Shown: one piece after another, positions 52,006 to 61,405 of the stretch | Layout of the letters: each line of letters opens with the position of its first letter | Position numbering within the stretch: position 1 is the first letter of the stretch | DNA from: Myxococcales bacterium | GTDB lineage: Bacteria > Myxococcota_A > Polyangia > Polyangiales > JADJMO01 | NCBI GenBank assembly: GCA_016709545.1 | Contig: JADJMO010000028.1 | Span: forward strand, 40,132-104,131 | Direction: 5' to 3' | Length of the DNA stretch: 64,000 bases | The notes under the pieces: model-generated | The model's database searches: none | Told to the model about the DNA's origin: nothing | Seen by the model: only the letters and a program-made list of their open reading frames with translations | Position numbers and translations under genes: made by a program

Positions 52006-53189
52006 AGAGCGCCCGGTTCGACGAAATCGCCGCCAAGGTCCGCGCGGGCGAGCGGCTGTCCGAAGACGACGGCCTCGCGCTGTTCGTGGAGCCCGACCTG
52101 CTCTCGCTCGGCGCCCTCGCCAACGAGGTGCGCGAGCAGCGCCACGGCGACCGCGCGTACTTCAACCGCAACGTGCGGCTCGAGGTGACCAACGTCTGCG
52201 TCGCCTCGTGCCGGTTCTGCTCGTTCGCCAAGCTCGAGGAGGGCCACCCGGACGCCGTGACGATGACCGTCGCCCAGGCCCTCGAGAACTTGCGCGGCAA
52301 GATCGACCCGGCCGCGCTGCCCACCGAGGTGCACGTGGTGAACGGCCTGCACGCGGGGCTCCCCTTCTCGTATTACGAGGACCTCCTCTCGGCCCTCCGC
52401 GCCGAGTGGCCGACCATCCACCGCAAGTGCTTCACCGCGGTCGAGATCGTGTTCTTCGCGCAGCACTACGGCATGACCGTCGACGCCGTGTTCGATCGCC
52501 TGATCGCGGCCGGCCTCGAGTCGCTGCCGGGTGGGGGGGCCGAGATCTTCCACCCCGACGTGCGCGCCCGCATCGCGCCCGACAAGGCCTCCGCGGACGA
52601 GTGGCTCGACGTGCACCGCCGCGCGCACGCCCGCGGCATGTTCACCAACGCGACCATGCTCTACGGGCACATCGAGACCTACGCGCACCGCGTCGATCAC
52701 CTGCTGCGCCTGCGCGCGCTGCAGGACGAGGCGATCGCGAAGAACCATCCGGCCCGGATCCAGGCGTTCATCCCGCTCGCCTTCCACCCGGACGGCAACG
52801 GGATGAAGCAGCTGCCCGGCACGACCGGGATCGACGATCTGCGCACGCTCGCGGTGTCGCGCCTGATGCTCGACAACGTCGACCACCTCAAGGCGTACTG
52901 GGTCAGCTCCACGCCCAAGGTCGCGCAGATCGGGCTCGCGTTCGGCGCCGACGACGTCGACGGAACGATCGTGTCGGAGACGATCTACGGCGCGGCCGGG
53001 AAGAAGGCCCCCGAGGGCCTCACCGTCGACGACCTCACCCGGCTCATCCGCGAGGCAGGCCGCGTGCCGGTCGAGCGCGACACCCTCTACCGCGTGGTCC
53101 AGGAGCACCCGCGCGCCGCGCCCGAGGCGACCGTGAAGCTCCGCGATCGAAGGCAGGGGCGGCACCTCCAGGTGCTGGACGAGGTCTGA
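52002..53189 (+). CDS. mqnE: Aminodeoxyfutalosine synthase MqnE
   Basis: A 395-residue radical-SAM enzyme that joins 3-[(1-carboxyvinyl)oxy]benzoate with SAM to give aminodeoxyfutalosine, the second step of the futalosine route. The cluster cysteines are 66, 70 and 73 (CVASCRFCSF). Typical blocks are EVHVVNGLHAGLPFSYYEDLL, the GGGAEIFHPDVRARI segment, TMLYGHIETYAHRVDHLL, AFIPLAFHPDGNGMK, and IGLAFGADDVDGT near the end. The paralogue MqnC is encoded next, and the two differ clearly in these blocks, so both are assigned with confidence. ATG 52002 overlaps the preceding stop. Confidence 0.95.
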   Translation: MKSARFDEIAAKVRAGERLSEDDGLALFVEPDLLSLGALANEVREQRHGDRAYFNRNVRLEVTNVCVASCRFCSFAKLEEGHPDAVTMTVAQALENLRGKIDPAALPTEVHVVNGLHAGLPFSYYEDLLSALRAEWPTIHRKCFTAVEIVFFAQHYGMTVDAVFDRLIAAGLESLPGGGAEIFHPDVRARIAPDKASADEWLDVHRRAHARGMFTNATMLYGHIETYAHRVDHLLRLRALQDEAIAKNHPARIQAFIPLAFHPDGNGMKQLPGTTGIDDLRTLAVSRLMLDNVDHLKAYWVSSTPKVAQIGLAFGADDVDGTIVSETIYGAAGKKAPEGLTVDDLTRLIREAGRVPVERDTLYRVVQEHPRAAPEATVKLRDRRQGRHLQVLDEV

Positions 53190-53191
53190 CC

Positions 53192-55066
53192 GTGGAGCGC
53201 ATCCGCATCGCGGGCGTCGGGTTCCTCAACGCCGCGCCGCTCCTCGCCGGCCTCGGCGACGACCCCGAGGTGGATCTGTTCGTCGGCAGCCCCGCCGAGG
53301 TCACGCGCCGGTTCGCCGAGGGCGAGGCCGACGTCGCGCTCCTGCCGGTGGCCGCGGCCATCCAGCTCGGCGACCTCGAGCTCCTCGACCTCGGGATCAG
53401 CTCCGCCGGCCCCGTCCGCTCGGTGGTGGTCGTCGCCGAGCGGCCCGTGGCGTCGATCGAGCGCCTCGTCCTCGACGCGTCGTCCCGCACCAGCGTCGTC
53501 CTCGCGCGGCTCGAGCTCGCGGCCCGCGGGTGCCCGGCGCTCGCCCACCCGACGCCCGCGCTCCCGCCCGACGAGGCCGTCGCCCTCGCCAGCGGCGCGA
53601 CGGGTGCCCTCGTCATCGGCGACCCGGCGCTCGCCGTCGAGCACCGATTCCCGCACGTCCTCGACCTCGCGCAGTCGTTCCGGGAGCGTACCGGCCACCC
53701 GTTCGTGTTCGCGGCGTGGGCCGCGCGGCCGGGCGCGTTCGACGCCCGCACGCTCGACAGGCTCCGCACGGCCGCGAAGAAGGGCCTCGCGGAACGCCGC
53801 GCGATCGCCGAGGCCTGGGCCCTCGAGCGCAAGCTGCCCGCCGAGGGCTACGTGCGTTATCTGGAGGAGTCGATCCACTACGAGCTCGGTCCGGCCGAAC
53901 GCGCCGGGCTGCTCCGCTTCGCCGAAGACGGAGCCCGCGCCGGCCTCTTGCCCCGCGCGACGTTGCGCTTCGTGGGGGAGACCGCTCCCGCGAAGCCGTC
54001 GGTCGATGCGATCCTCGACCGCGTCGTCGCGGGCGAGCGGCTCTCGTTCCACGAGGCGATGCGCCTGCACGACGAGGCCGATCTCTTCTCGCTGGGGCTC
54101 GCGGCCGACGCCGTCCGCCGGCGCAAGAACCCACCCGACGTCGTCACGTACATCGTCGACCGCAACGTCAACTACACCAACGTCTGCACGACGAGCTGTA
54201 AGTTCTGCGCGTTCTACCGGCCGGTCGGCCACGAGGACGGCTACGTGCTGTCGCGCGAGCAGCTCGGCGCCAAGCTGCAGGAGGTCGTGGACGCGGGCGG
54301 GGTGCAGATCCTCCTGCAGGGCGGCCTCAACCCGGCGCTCCGCATCGAGTGGTACGAGGACCTGTTCCGCTGGATGAAGGGCACCTACGGGCTCGGCCTG
54401 CACGCGCTCTCGCCCGAGGAGATCCTGCACCTCGCCGCGCTCGAGTCGCTGCCCGTGCGCACCGTGCTCGATCGGCTCCACGCGGCCGGGCTCGACAGCG
54501 TCCCCGGGGGTGGCGCCGAGATCCTCGTCGACCGCGTGCGCAAGAACGTCGCCAAGGCCAAGTGCACGAGCGAGGAGTGGCTCTCGGTCATGCGCACGGC
54601 GCACCGCATGGGCCTGCGCTCGAGCGCCACCATGATGTACGGCACCACCGACCGCGCCGAAGACCGCGTGCTGCACCTGCTCAAGGTGCGCGACCTGCAG
54701 GACGAGACCGGCGGCTTCACGGCGTTCTTCTGCTGGGATTTCCAGTACGAGCGCGGCACCCGCATCGCCCCGGGAGACCACGGCACGGTGCTCTACCTGC
54801 GCACGCAGGCGCTCGCGCGGCTGCTCCTCGACAACGTCGACCACGTCGGCGCCTCCTGGGTGACCCAGGGGCCGGAGGTGGGGCAGCTCGCCCTCCGCTT
54901 CGGCGCCGACGACTGGGGCAGCGTGATGTTCGAGGAGAACGTCGTCTCGAGCGCCGGCACCACGTTCCGCATGAACGCCGCGCGCATCGAGGACGTCGTG
55001 CACGCCGCGGGCTACCGCGTCACGCGACGCAACGTGCGCTACGACCACCTCGACGAGCCGCACTGA
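53192..55066 (+). CDS. mqnA-mqnC: Fused chorismate dehydratase MqnA and dehypoxanthine futalosine cyclase MqnC
   Basis: One 624-residue frame joins two consecutive pathway activities. Residues 1-262 are MqnA (RIAGVGFLNAAPLLAGL, ADVALLPVAAAIQLGDLELL, LRFAEDGARAGLLPRATLRF); it dehydrates chorismate. About ten linker residues (VGETAPAKPS) lead to MqnC (272-624), a radical-SAM enzyme with Cys332, Cys336 and Cys339 (CTTSCKFCAFYR), ILLQGGLNPALRIEWYEDLF, VPGGGAEILVDRVRKN and FGADDWGSVMFEENVV. MqnA and MqnC are normally separate proteins. The frame has no break; the two other plus-strand frames also stay open across the junction, so an indel cannot easily have created the fusion. GTG 53192 lies two bases after the mqnE stop. 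Confidence 0.9.
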   Translation: MERIRIAGVGFLNAAPLLAGLGDDPEVDLFVGSPAEVTRRFAEGEADVALLPVAAAIQLGDLELLDLGISSAGPVRSVVVVAERPVASIERLVLDASSRTSVVLARLELAARGCPALAHPTPALPPDEAVALASGATGALVIGDPALAVEHRFPHVLDLAQSFRERTGHPFVFAAWAARPGAFDARTLDRLRTAAKKGLAERRAIAEAWALERKLPAEGYVRYLEESIHYELGPAERAGLLRFAEDGARAGLLPRATLRFVGETAPAKPSVDAILDRVVAGERLSFHEAMRLHDEADLFSLGLAADAVRRRKNPPDVVTYIVDRNVNYTNVCTTSCKFCAFYRPVGHEDGYVLSREQLGAKLQEVVDAGGVQILLQGGLNPALRIEWYEDLFRWMKGTYGLGLHALSPEEILHLAALESLPVRTVLDRLHAAGLDSVPGGGAEILVDRVRKNVAKAKCTSEEWLSVMRTAHRMGLRSSATMMYGTTDRAEDRVLHLLKVRDLQDETGGFTAFFCWDFQYERGTRIAPGDHGTVLYLRTQALARLLLDNVDHVGASWVTQGPEVGQLALRFGADDWGSVMFEENVVSSAGTTFRMNAARIEDVVHAAGYRVTRRNVRYDHLDEPH

Positions 55067-56253
55067 TGCGCGTGCTCCGCTTCGACGCCCTGCTCGTCGG
55101 TGACGGCACGTCCCTGCTGGACGGCGCGCTGATCTGCGACGGCGACGCGATCGTCGAGGTGGGGCCGGCGCGCGAGCTCTTGCCGCGGGCGGGGGGCCTC
55201 CCCATCACCGTGCACCGCGGGGTCGCGCTGCCGGGGCTGGTCAACGCCCACACCCACCTCGAGCTCTCGGGTCTGCGCGGCAAGACGGCGCCGGGGCAGG
55301 GGTTCGTCCCCTGGCTCGAGTCGATGCAGGCGGCGCGCGTCGGCGAGCTCGAGGAGGAGCGCGAGGCTGCCATCTCTGCGGCGATCGACGCCCTCGTCTC
55401 GTTCGGGGTGGTGGCCGTCGGCGAGGTGACCAACGGACTTTCCGCGGTGCCCGCCCTCGGCCGGCGCCTGCTCGGAACGGTCTTCCACGAGGTGTTCGGG
55501 ATGGATCGCGAGGTGGGCCTGCGGGCGCTCGCCGAGACCCCGACCATCCCCTCCACGCTGCGCTACGCGCGCGCGCCCCACGCGCTCTACTCCACCCACC
55601 CCGACGTCGTCCGGACCATCGCCGAGACGGCGAGTCCGCTGTCGATGCACCTCTCGGAGCACGCGCCCGAGCGCGCCTTCCTCGAGACGGGTGGGGGCCC
55701 CTTCGCGGCCTTCCTCGACCGCCGCGGCGTGCCGCGCGGCGCGTTCCCGATCCCGGGCCAGAGCCCGATCGCGTACGCCGACGCGCTCGGTCTGTTGCGC
55801 CCCGACGCGGCCATGGTGCACCTCTCCGACGCGCGCGAGCCCGAGCTCGATCTGTTCGCGGCGCGGGGCGCGATCGCCGTGCTCTGTCCGCGGTCGAACC
55901 TGTTCATCGACACCCGTTACCCCCCGATCCACGCGCTCCTCGCGCGCGGCATCCCGCTGGCCCTCGGCACCGACTCGCTCGCCTCCAACACGACCCTCGA
56001 CCCGCTCGCCGACGCGCGCGCGCTGTTCGACAAGCCGAGCGTCCCGGCCGCCACCCTGATCGCCGCGGCCACGTCCGGGGGCGCGAGGGCCATCGGGCAC
56101 GCCGCGTCGCTCGGCCGCCTGCGCCCGGGCACGCGCCCCGGAATCCTGCTCGTGGAAGGCGACCTCGGCGACGCCGACCCATCGCGCTTCGTCCTCCAGG
56201 ATCTCTCGCGGCCGCGGCGCATGCTCGCGGCCGCCGGAAAGGCCGACCCGTGA
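55066..56253 (+). CDS. Amidohydrolase, probable aminodeoxyfutalosine deaminase
   Basis: A 395-residue amidohydrolase-superfamily enzyme with the first metal motif PGLVNAHTHLELSG, His in LSMHLSEHAPE, a further His in MVHLSDAR and the Asp of LALGTDSLASNTTLDPLAD. Amidohydrolases of this kind act as aminodeoxyfutalosine deaminases in organisms that lack the adenosine-deaminase-type enzyme. Position between MqnC and MqnP makes this the best guess, although cytosine/guanine-type deamination cannot be excluded from sequence alone. The ATG shares a base with the fusion gene stop (TGATG) and its end overlaps mqnP (GTGA). Confidence 0.8.
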   Translation: MRVLRFDALLVGDGTSLLDGALICDGDAIVEVGPARELLPRAGGLPITVHRGVALPGLVNAHTHLELSGLRGKTAPGQGFVPWLESMQAARVGELEEEREAAISAAIDALVSFGVVAVGEVTNGLSAVPALGRRLLGTVFHEVFGMDREVGLRALAETPTIPSTLRYARAPHALYSTHPDVVRTIAETASPLSMHLSEHAPERAFLETGGGPFAAFLDRRGVPRGAFPIPGQSPIAYADALGLLRPDAAMVHLSDAREPELDLFAARGAIAVLCPRSNLFIDTRYPPIHALLARGIPLALGTDSLASNTTLDPLADARALFDKPSVPAATLIAAATSGGARAIGHAASLGRLRPGTRPGILLVEGDLGDADPSRFVLQDLSRPRRMLAAAGKADP

Positions 56254-57152
56254 CGTTCACCGGCATCCTCGCTCGCCGCGCGGCGACGTACGCCTCGCTG
56301 GTCAAGCTCGCGCACACCGTGTTCGCGGCGCCGTTCGCCGTGGCCGCTCTCTTGCTGGCCCTCACCCGGCCGCACGTGCCGCTCACCGCGCCGCGCGTGC
56401 TCGCGATCGCCGTGTGCCTCGTGCTCGGTCGCACCGCCGCCATGGCCTACAACCGGCTCGTCGACCGCGACATCGACGCCGAGAACCCTCGCACGAGGCA
56501 GCGCGAGATCCCGGCCGGGCTCGTGTCCCCGCGCGGCGCCGCGCTGCTGGTGCTCTTCTCGTGCGCCGGCTTCGTGGCCTCGGCCGCCACGCTCGGGCGC
56601 ACGACGGCGATGCTCGCGCTCCCCGTCCTCTTCGTGCTGCTCGGGTACTCGCACGCCAAGCGGTTCACCTGGGCCGCGCACCTCTGGCTCGGCGTCGCGC
56701 TCGGCCTGGCGCCCGGTGGCGCGTGGCTCGCGGTCGGCGCCGCGCCCGAGCCCGGCATCGTCGCGCTGATGGTCGCGGTCGCCACCTGGGTCGGTGGGTT
56801 CGACATCCTCTACAGCCTGCAGGACGAGCAGTTCGACCGCGGGCATTGCCTGCGCTCGATCCCCTCGCGCTTCGGCGCCCGGGGCGCGCGCGCGATCGCC
56901 CGGGGCCTGCACCTCGTGACGGTCACGCTGCTCGCCGCCTCGGCCCGGTTGCTCGGGGGCCACGCCGCGCACGCGCTCGCCGTCGTGCTGGTCGCGGCGC
57001 TGCTCGTCTACGAGCACTCGCTCGTCACCGAGCGCGCGGACGGCAGCGTCGATCTCTCGCGCATCGACCAGGCCTTCTTCGACGTGAACGGGTGGGTCTC
57101 GCTCGGCTTCGGCGCGCTGGTCGCGATCGACGTCCTCTTGCTGCGCAGGTGA
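56250..57152 (+). CDS. mqnP: UbiA-family prenyltransferase MqnP
   Basis: A 300-residue membrane prenyltransferase that attaches the polyprenyl side chain to 1,4-dihydroxy-6-naphthoate. Eight or nine membrane helices are visible. Both diphosphate-binding motifs are conserved: AYNRLVDRDIDAENPRTRQREIP (an N-x3-D-x3-D type, residues about 66-88) and FDILYSLQDEQFDR (about 188-201). GTG 56250 overlaps the amidohydrolase stop (GTGA). The neighbours make MqnP rather than ubiquinone or haem prenylation the natural assignment. It is followed after three bases by DAHP synthase. Confidence 0.9.
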   Translation: MTFTGILARRAATYASLVKLAHTVFAAPFAVAALLLALTRPHVPLTAPRVLAIAVCLVLGRTAAMAYNRLVDRDIDAENPRTRQREIPAGLVSPRGAALLVLFSCAGFVASAATLGRTTAMLALPVLFVLLGYSHAKRFTWAAHLWLGVALGLAPGGAWLAVGAAPEPGIVALMVAVATWVGGFDILYSLQDEQFDRGHCLRSIPSRFGARGARAIARGLHLVTVTLLAASARLLGGHAAHALAVVLVAALLVYEHSLVTERADGSVDLSRIDQAFFDVNGWVSLGFGALVAIDVLLLRR

Positions 57153-57155
57153 GCC

Positions 57156-58190
57156 ATGAAGCACTGTGTGTTCCTGCTCGCCCAAGGCCACCTGCCGTCC
57201 GCGCTCTCCTCGGAGATCGTCCGGATCGGCGCGGAGCCTCGCGCGCTCGAAGAAGGGGGCGCGATCATCGCGTACTCCGCCACCGTCGACGAGGCCGCGC
57301 TCGCGCTCCTCCGTGGCACGCCGTCCGTCGCCCGCGTGCTCGAGGGGCCGACCCCGCACCCGCTCGCCGCGCGGCGCTCGCTCGGCACGCGGGCGGTCGA
57401 CGTCTCGATCGGCCCCGAGCTGGTCCGGCTGGGTGGCGAGCAGCCGGTGGTGATCGCCGGCCCTTGTGCCGTGGAGAGCGAGGCGCAGCTCGAGGCCTGC
57501 GCGCGCGCGATCGCGGCGCTCGGCGGCCGGTTCCTGCGCGGCGGAGCTTACAAGCCGCGAACGAGCCCGTACGCGTTCGCGGGCGAGGGCGAGCGTGCGC
57601 TCGAGCTGCTGCGTGTCGTCGCCGATCGCCACCGGCTCGCGGTGGTGACCGAGGTGCTCGATCCGCGCGACGCCGAGCGGGTCGCGCGCTTCGCCGACGT
57701 GCTGCAGATCGGCGCGCGCACCATGAGTGACTTCGCGTTGCTGCGCGCGGTGGCGGCGGTGGGCAAGCCGGTGCTGCTCAAGCGCGCGCCGAGCGCGACC
57801 CTGGAGGAGTGGCTGCTCTCGGCCGAGCACCTGCTGCACGCGGGCGCGCGCGACGTCGTCCTCTGCGAGCGCGGGGTGCGCGGCTTCGACCCGGCGGCCC
57901 GCAACCTGCTCGATCTCGCGGCGGTCCCGCTGCTCCGCCAGCGGACCGATCTCCCGATCTTCGTCGACCCGTCGCACGGCACGGGCGTGCGCAAGGCGGT
58001 GCTGCCGATGGCCGCAGCGGCGGTCGCCGCCGGCGCCGACGGGGTGCTCGTCGAGTGCCACCCGGACGCCGGCGTGGCCCGCTCCGACGGCCCGCAAGCC
58101 CTCCCGCTGGCCGCGCTTCCCCGGCTTTTCGGCCTCGTTCAGGGGATCTCGGCCCTGGTACGCCCCTCGCTGGACGCGGCCGCCGAATAG
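57156..58190 (+). CDS. aroF: 3-Deoxy-7-phosphoheptulonate (DAHP) synthase, type I-beta
   Basis: A 344-residue enzyme joining phosphoenolpyruvate and erythrose-4-phosphate, the first step to chorismate. Residues 1-70 form a ferredoxin-like regulatory extension (type I-beta with an N-terminal FL-domain, HCVFLLAQGHLPS...). The barrel has IAGPCAVESEAQL, GGAYKPRTSPYAFAG, VLQIGARTMSDFALL, VLLKRAPSATLEEWLL and FVDPSHGTGVRK. ATG 57156 follows mqnP by three bases, so this shikimate-pathway entry enzyme is made together with the chorismate-consuming menaquinone enzymes. Feedback control by an aromatic product through the FL-domain is known in some members. Confidence 0.93.
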   Translation: MKHCVFLLAQGHLPSALSSEIVRIGAEPRALEEGGAIIAYSATVDEAALALLRGTPSVARVLEGPTPHPLAARRSLGTRAVDVSIGPELVRLGGEQPVVIAGPCAVESEAQLEACARAIAALGGRFLRGGAYKPRTSPYAFAGEGERALELLRVVADRHRLAVVTEVLDPRDAERVARFADVLQIGARTMSDFALLRAVAAVGKPVLLKRAPSATLEEWLLSAEHLLHAGARDVVLCERGVRGFDPAARNLLDLAAVPLLRQRTDLPIFVDPSHGTGVRKAVLPMAAAAVAAGADGVLVECHPDAGVARSDGPQALPLAALPRLFGLVQGISALVRPSLDAAAE

Positions 58191-58214
58191 GAGGGCATCA
58201 GAGTGACTTGCATG

Positions 58215-58241
58215 CCGGCCACTGCGCGCTATCTTGGCCGG
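58215..58241. terminator. Weak stem after the menaquinone operon
   Basis: Arms CCGGCCA (58215-58221) and TGGCCGG (58235-58241) with a 13-base loop lie 25 bases after the DAHP synthase stop. No U-tract follows. It may contribute to 3' end formation. The rest of the gap to 58479 holds no gene I can support; it may be a long leader of the RRM gene. Confidence 0.3.
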
Positions 58242-58479
58242 GTCACGATACGTTACCGCACGATTCGCCGCTCTCTCGGTTTCGATGGTCTCGGGCGCCT
58301 GATGCTCCAGCACTGCTTGCGGCAGTGAGGGAGTGCGGCAGGCCTCCCGAGTGGCGGGTTCCGGCTCAACCGGATCCCCGCGTCGACATGCAGGGGACGC
58401 GTCCTTCGCCAAGTCACGCAGCGTGCTCTGCAGTCAAAAATCGCCGCTCTTCCCGGCGGCCGGAACCGAGGTCTTTTCG

Positions 58480-58878
<399 letters not shown>

Positions 58879-58924
58879 TCCCAGCCATCCCGAAGGAGCC
58901 GGCGCGCAAGCACCGGCCCTGCCA

Positions 58925-58962
58925 GAGCGGGGAGCCCTCACGGGTTCCCCGTTCTCCTTTTT
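58925..58962 (+). terminator. Rho-independent terminator of the RRM gene
   Basis: Arms GAGCGGGGA and TCCCCGTTC (one G-U pair), extended by GCCC/GGGT around a TCAC loop, are followed by TCCTTTTT. It lies 47 bases after the stop codon. Confidence 0.85.
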
Positions 58963-59044
58963 GTCGTCACGAACTCGGGAGCAACGAGTCTCGCAGAATG
59001 CCCCCAGGCTGAAGCCGACAGGGGCGAAGTCGGCGGCCCGGCCA

Positions 59045-59199
59045 CGATGACGAGCGGGCTACGCACCGTCTCGCCGCGAAGCGGCGCGCGGGGTGGGAGG
59101 CTGGTCTGCGACGCGACGCGGCCGCGATGACGAGCGGGCTACGCACCATCCCGCCGCGAAGCGGCGCGCGGGGGTGGGAGGCTGGTCTGCGACGCGACG
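59045..59199. repeat. Tandem duplication of a 75-base hairpin-bearing unit
   Basis: Copy 1 is 59045-59118 and copy 2 is 59125-59199. They differ by two substitutions (GTCT/ATCC) and one extra G. Each begins CGATGACGAGCGGGCTACGC, carries the stem CGCCGC-GAA-GCGGCG, and ends GCGACGCGACG. There is no open reading frame of its own. Confidence 0.85.
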
Positions 59200-59260
59200 A
59201 GCCCCGAAGGGGGAGGCGCCGGCGCGGCTTGCCCCGAGGGGGACGCGAGCCCCACTGCGC

Positions 59261-60526
59261 TCAGCGGAACTTGCCGCTGTAGATCTGGCCGTCGCCGAGC
59301 TCGTCGGCGATGCGGAGGAGCTGGTTGTACTTGGCGATGCGGTCGGAGCGCGACGCCGAGCCTGTCTTGATCTGCCCCGCGTTCGTCGCGACGGCGAGGT
59401 CCGCGATGAAGGTGTCCTCGGTCTCGCCCGAGCGGTGCGAGATGATCGCGCGGTAGTTCGACGACTGCGCCATGCGGATGGCGTCGAGCGTCTCGGTCAG
59501 CGTGCCGATCTGGTTGACCTTCACGAGGATCGCGTTGCCCACGCCGTCCTTGATGCCGCGCGCGAGGCGCTCCGGGTTGGTGACGAAGAGATCGTCGCCG
59601 ACCAGCTGCACCTTCTTGCCGAGCACGTCGGTCAGCTTCTTCCAGGTGCCCCAGTCGTCCTCGGCGCAGCCGTCCTCGATCGACACGAGCGGGTATTTCT
59701 CGCTCAGCTTGGCGTAGATCGCGATGAGCTCGTCGCCGCTGACCTGCTTCTTGTCGAAGGTGTAGCGGTCGGCCTTCTTGTCGTAGAACTCGCTCGCCGC
59801 GCAATCGAGCGCGAGGGCCACGTCCTTGCCCGGCGCGTAGCCCGCGGCCTCGATCGAGGCGACGATCCGCTGCAGCGCCTCCTCGTTGTTGGCGAGGCGC
59901 GGCGCGAAGCCACCCTCGTCGCCGACGGCGGTGGTGAGGCCGTCCTTCTTGAGGTTCGCCTTGAGCTGGTGGAACACCTCGACGCCGGCGCGCAGACCCT
60001 CGGCGAAGGTGGGCGCGCCCCAGGGCACGACCATGAACTCCTGGATCTCGAGGCCGTTGTCGGCGTGGGCGCCGCCGTTGAGGATGTTCATCAGCGGGGT
60101 CGGCAGCGTGCGGGCGACGGTGCCACCGAGGTAGCGCCAGAGCGGGATGCCGAGGCCGTCGGCGGCCGCGCGGGCGACGGCGAGCGAGACGCCGAGGATC
60201 GCGTTGGCGCCGGCCTTCTCCTTGTTCTTGGTGCCGTCGACCTTGAGCAGCGCCGCGTCGACCGCGGGCTGGTCGTAGACCTCGAGCCCGACGACCGCCG
60301 GGGTGAGGGTCTCCTCGACGTTCTGGACCGCCTTGCGGACGCCCTTGCCGAGGTAGCGCTTCTTGTCTCCATCACGGAGCTCGAGGGCTTCGTGCTCGCC
60401 GGTGGAGGCCCCGGACGGGACGGCCGCGCGGCCGTGGCCTTCGTCGGTGAAGACCTCCACTTCGATGGTGGGATTGCCACGCGAGTCGAGGATCTCGCGG
60501 GCGATGATCTGGGTGATCGCGCTCAT
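59261..60526 (-). CDS. eno: Enolase
   Basis: Interconverts 2-phosphoglycerate and phosphoenolpyruvate in glycolysis and gluconeogenesis. The 421-residue length is typical. Catalytic and metal residues are present: GASTGEHEALELRD loop, Glu in VGDEGGFAP, Asp in ALDCAASEF, Glu in SIEDGCAEDDW, Asp in LVGDDLFVTN, Lys in LVKVNQIGT and His/Ser in SHRSGETED. ATG 60526 matches the conserved start MSAITQIIAREILDSRGNPT. It is monocistronic here, with the tandem repeat region downstream and a divergent lipoprotein gene upstream. Confidence 0.98.
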   Translation of the reverse strand: MSAITQIIAREILDSRGNPTIEVEVFTDEGHGRAAVPSGASTGEHEALELRDGDKKRYLGKGVRKAVQNVEETLTPAVVGLEVYDQPAVDAALLKVDGTKNKEKAGANAILGVSLAVARAAADGLGIPLWRYLGGTVARTLPTPLMNILNGGAHADNGLEIQEFMVVPWGAPTFAEGLRAGVEVFHQLKANLKKDGLTTAVGDEGGFAPRLANNEEALQRIVASIEAAGYAPGKDVALALDCAASEFYDKKADRYTFDKKQVSGDELIAIYAKLSEKYPLVSIEDGCAEDDWGTWKKLTDVLGKKVQLVGDDLFVTNPERLARGIKDGVGNAILVKVNQIGTLTETLDAIRMAQSSNYRAIISHRSGETEDTFIADLAVATNAGQIKTGSASRSDRIAKYNQLLRIADELGDGQIYSGKFR

Positions 60527-60710
60527 GGGGCGAGTTCTGCTCCCGCCGCGGGCGGCGCACAAGGGTCGGGAATGGCGAGAGAACGGTCGGCGTTGCCCGG
60601 AAGCGCTGGCCAGGGTACGGGGCGGCCGCCGTTCGGTGCGCTCACGCTCCGTTCCACTCGCGAAGTTGTCCTCTCGTCACGGCCTCGCGCACTCTCGTCC
60701 CCGGAACTCG

Positions 60711-61345
60711 ATGTCGGTCCGCCCTCGCAAGCTCCTCGTCACGCTGTCCACGCTGGCAGCCGGCCCCCTGTTCGCCGTCGTCGTGGGCCTCGGGCTCGCC
60801 CCCGCGTGCACCAAGGGCGCGCCGCCCGCCTCCCTCCTCGACAGCGGCACCTCCGCGAGCTCGTCGGGCGACCTCGCCGCCTCGGCCTCCTCCTCGGCCC
60901 TCTCGGCGCCGCTCGACGCGGGTCCGCCGCCAGCGCCCGTCGACGAGCTCCAGGCCCGCGCCAAGAAGCTGTTCGAGGCCATCCAGAAGGACGAGCCCGA
61001 CCTCGCGATGGCGCTGTTCTACCCGCGCGACCCGTACCTCGCGATGAAGGACGTCAAGGACCCAGGCGCGCTCTGGGACAAGAACGTCAAGGAATACAAG
61101 GCGCACATCCACAGCTACCACAAGCGCCTTGGCAAGAAGTCAGCCGAGGCCGAGTTCGAGTCGCTCGAGCTGAACACCAAGAGCCAGGTCTACGTCGCCC
61201 CCAAGAAGGAGCTGAACAAGACCGGCTACAACAAGGCCACCAAGTCAAGCTCACTCACAAGCTCAAGGGCAAGACCCGCTCGATGGACGTGGCCACGATG
61301 ATCGACCAGGACGGCAAGTGGTACGTCGTCCACCTCCGCCAGTAG
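60711..61345 (+). CDS. Exported or lipid-anchored protein (one frameshift in this assembly)
   Basis: Starts at ATG 60711; a hydrophobic signal (LLVTLSTLAAGPLFAVVVGLGLAPAC) ends in a plausible lipobox-like APAC. A Ser/Ala-rich linker of about 40 residues precedes a compact domain (VDELQARAKKLFEAIQKD, FYPRDPYLAMKDVKDPGALWDKNV, YHKRLGKKSAEAEFESLEL). The frame breaks at 61244, where AAGTC should read AAGGTC; one added G continues as VKLTHKLKGKTRSMDVATMIDQ and KWYVVHLRQ. Restored length is about 211 residues. The domain is unknown to me. The protein is divergent from eno and followed 60 bases later by the SDR gene. Confidence 0.72.
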
Positions 61346-61405
61346 ACCCCTCCGCGCGGCGGCATCGGCCTCGACTCTCGTCGCGGGCTCGTTTACCACC
61401 GTCCC

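Larger units (their letters stand above)
58879..59260. other. Intergenic region between the RRM gene and eno
   Basis: 382 bases without a gene, between genes that converge from both sides. It contains the RRM-gene terminator (58925-58962) and the duplicated 75-base unit at 59045-59199. Nothing coding-like or RNA-gene-like was found in the remainder. Confidence 0.6.

Noticed and set aside
59045..59199. Possible CRISPR array
   Set aside because: Only two units, almost identical over 75 bases with no unique spacers; it is a simple tandem duplication.
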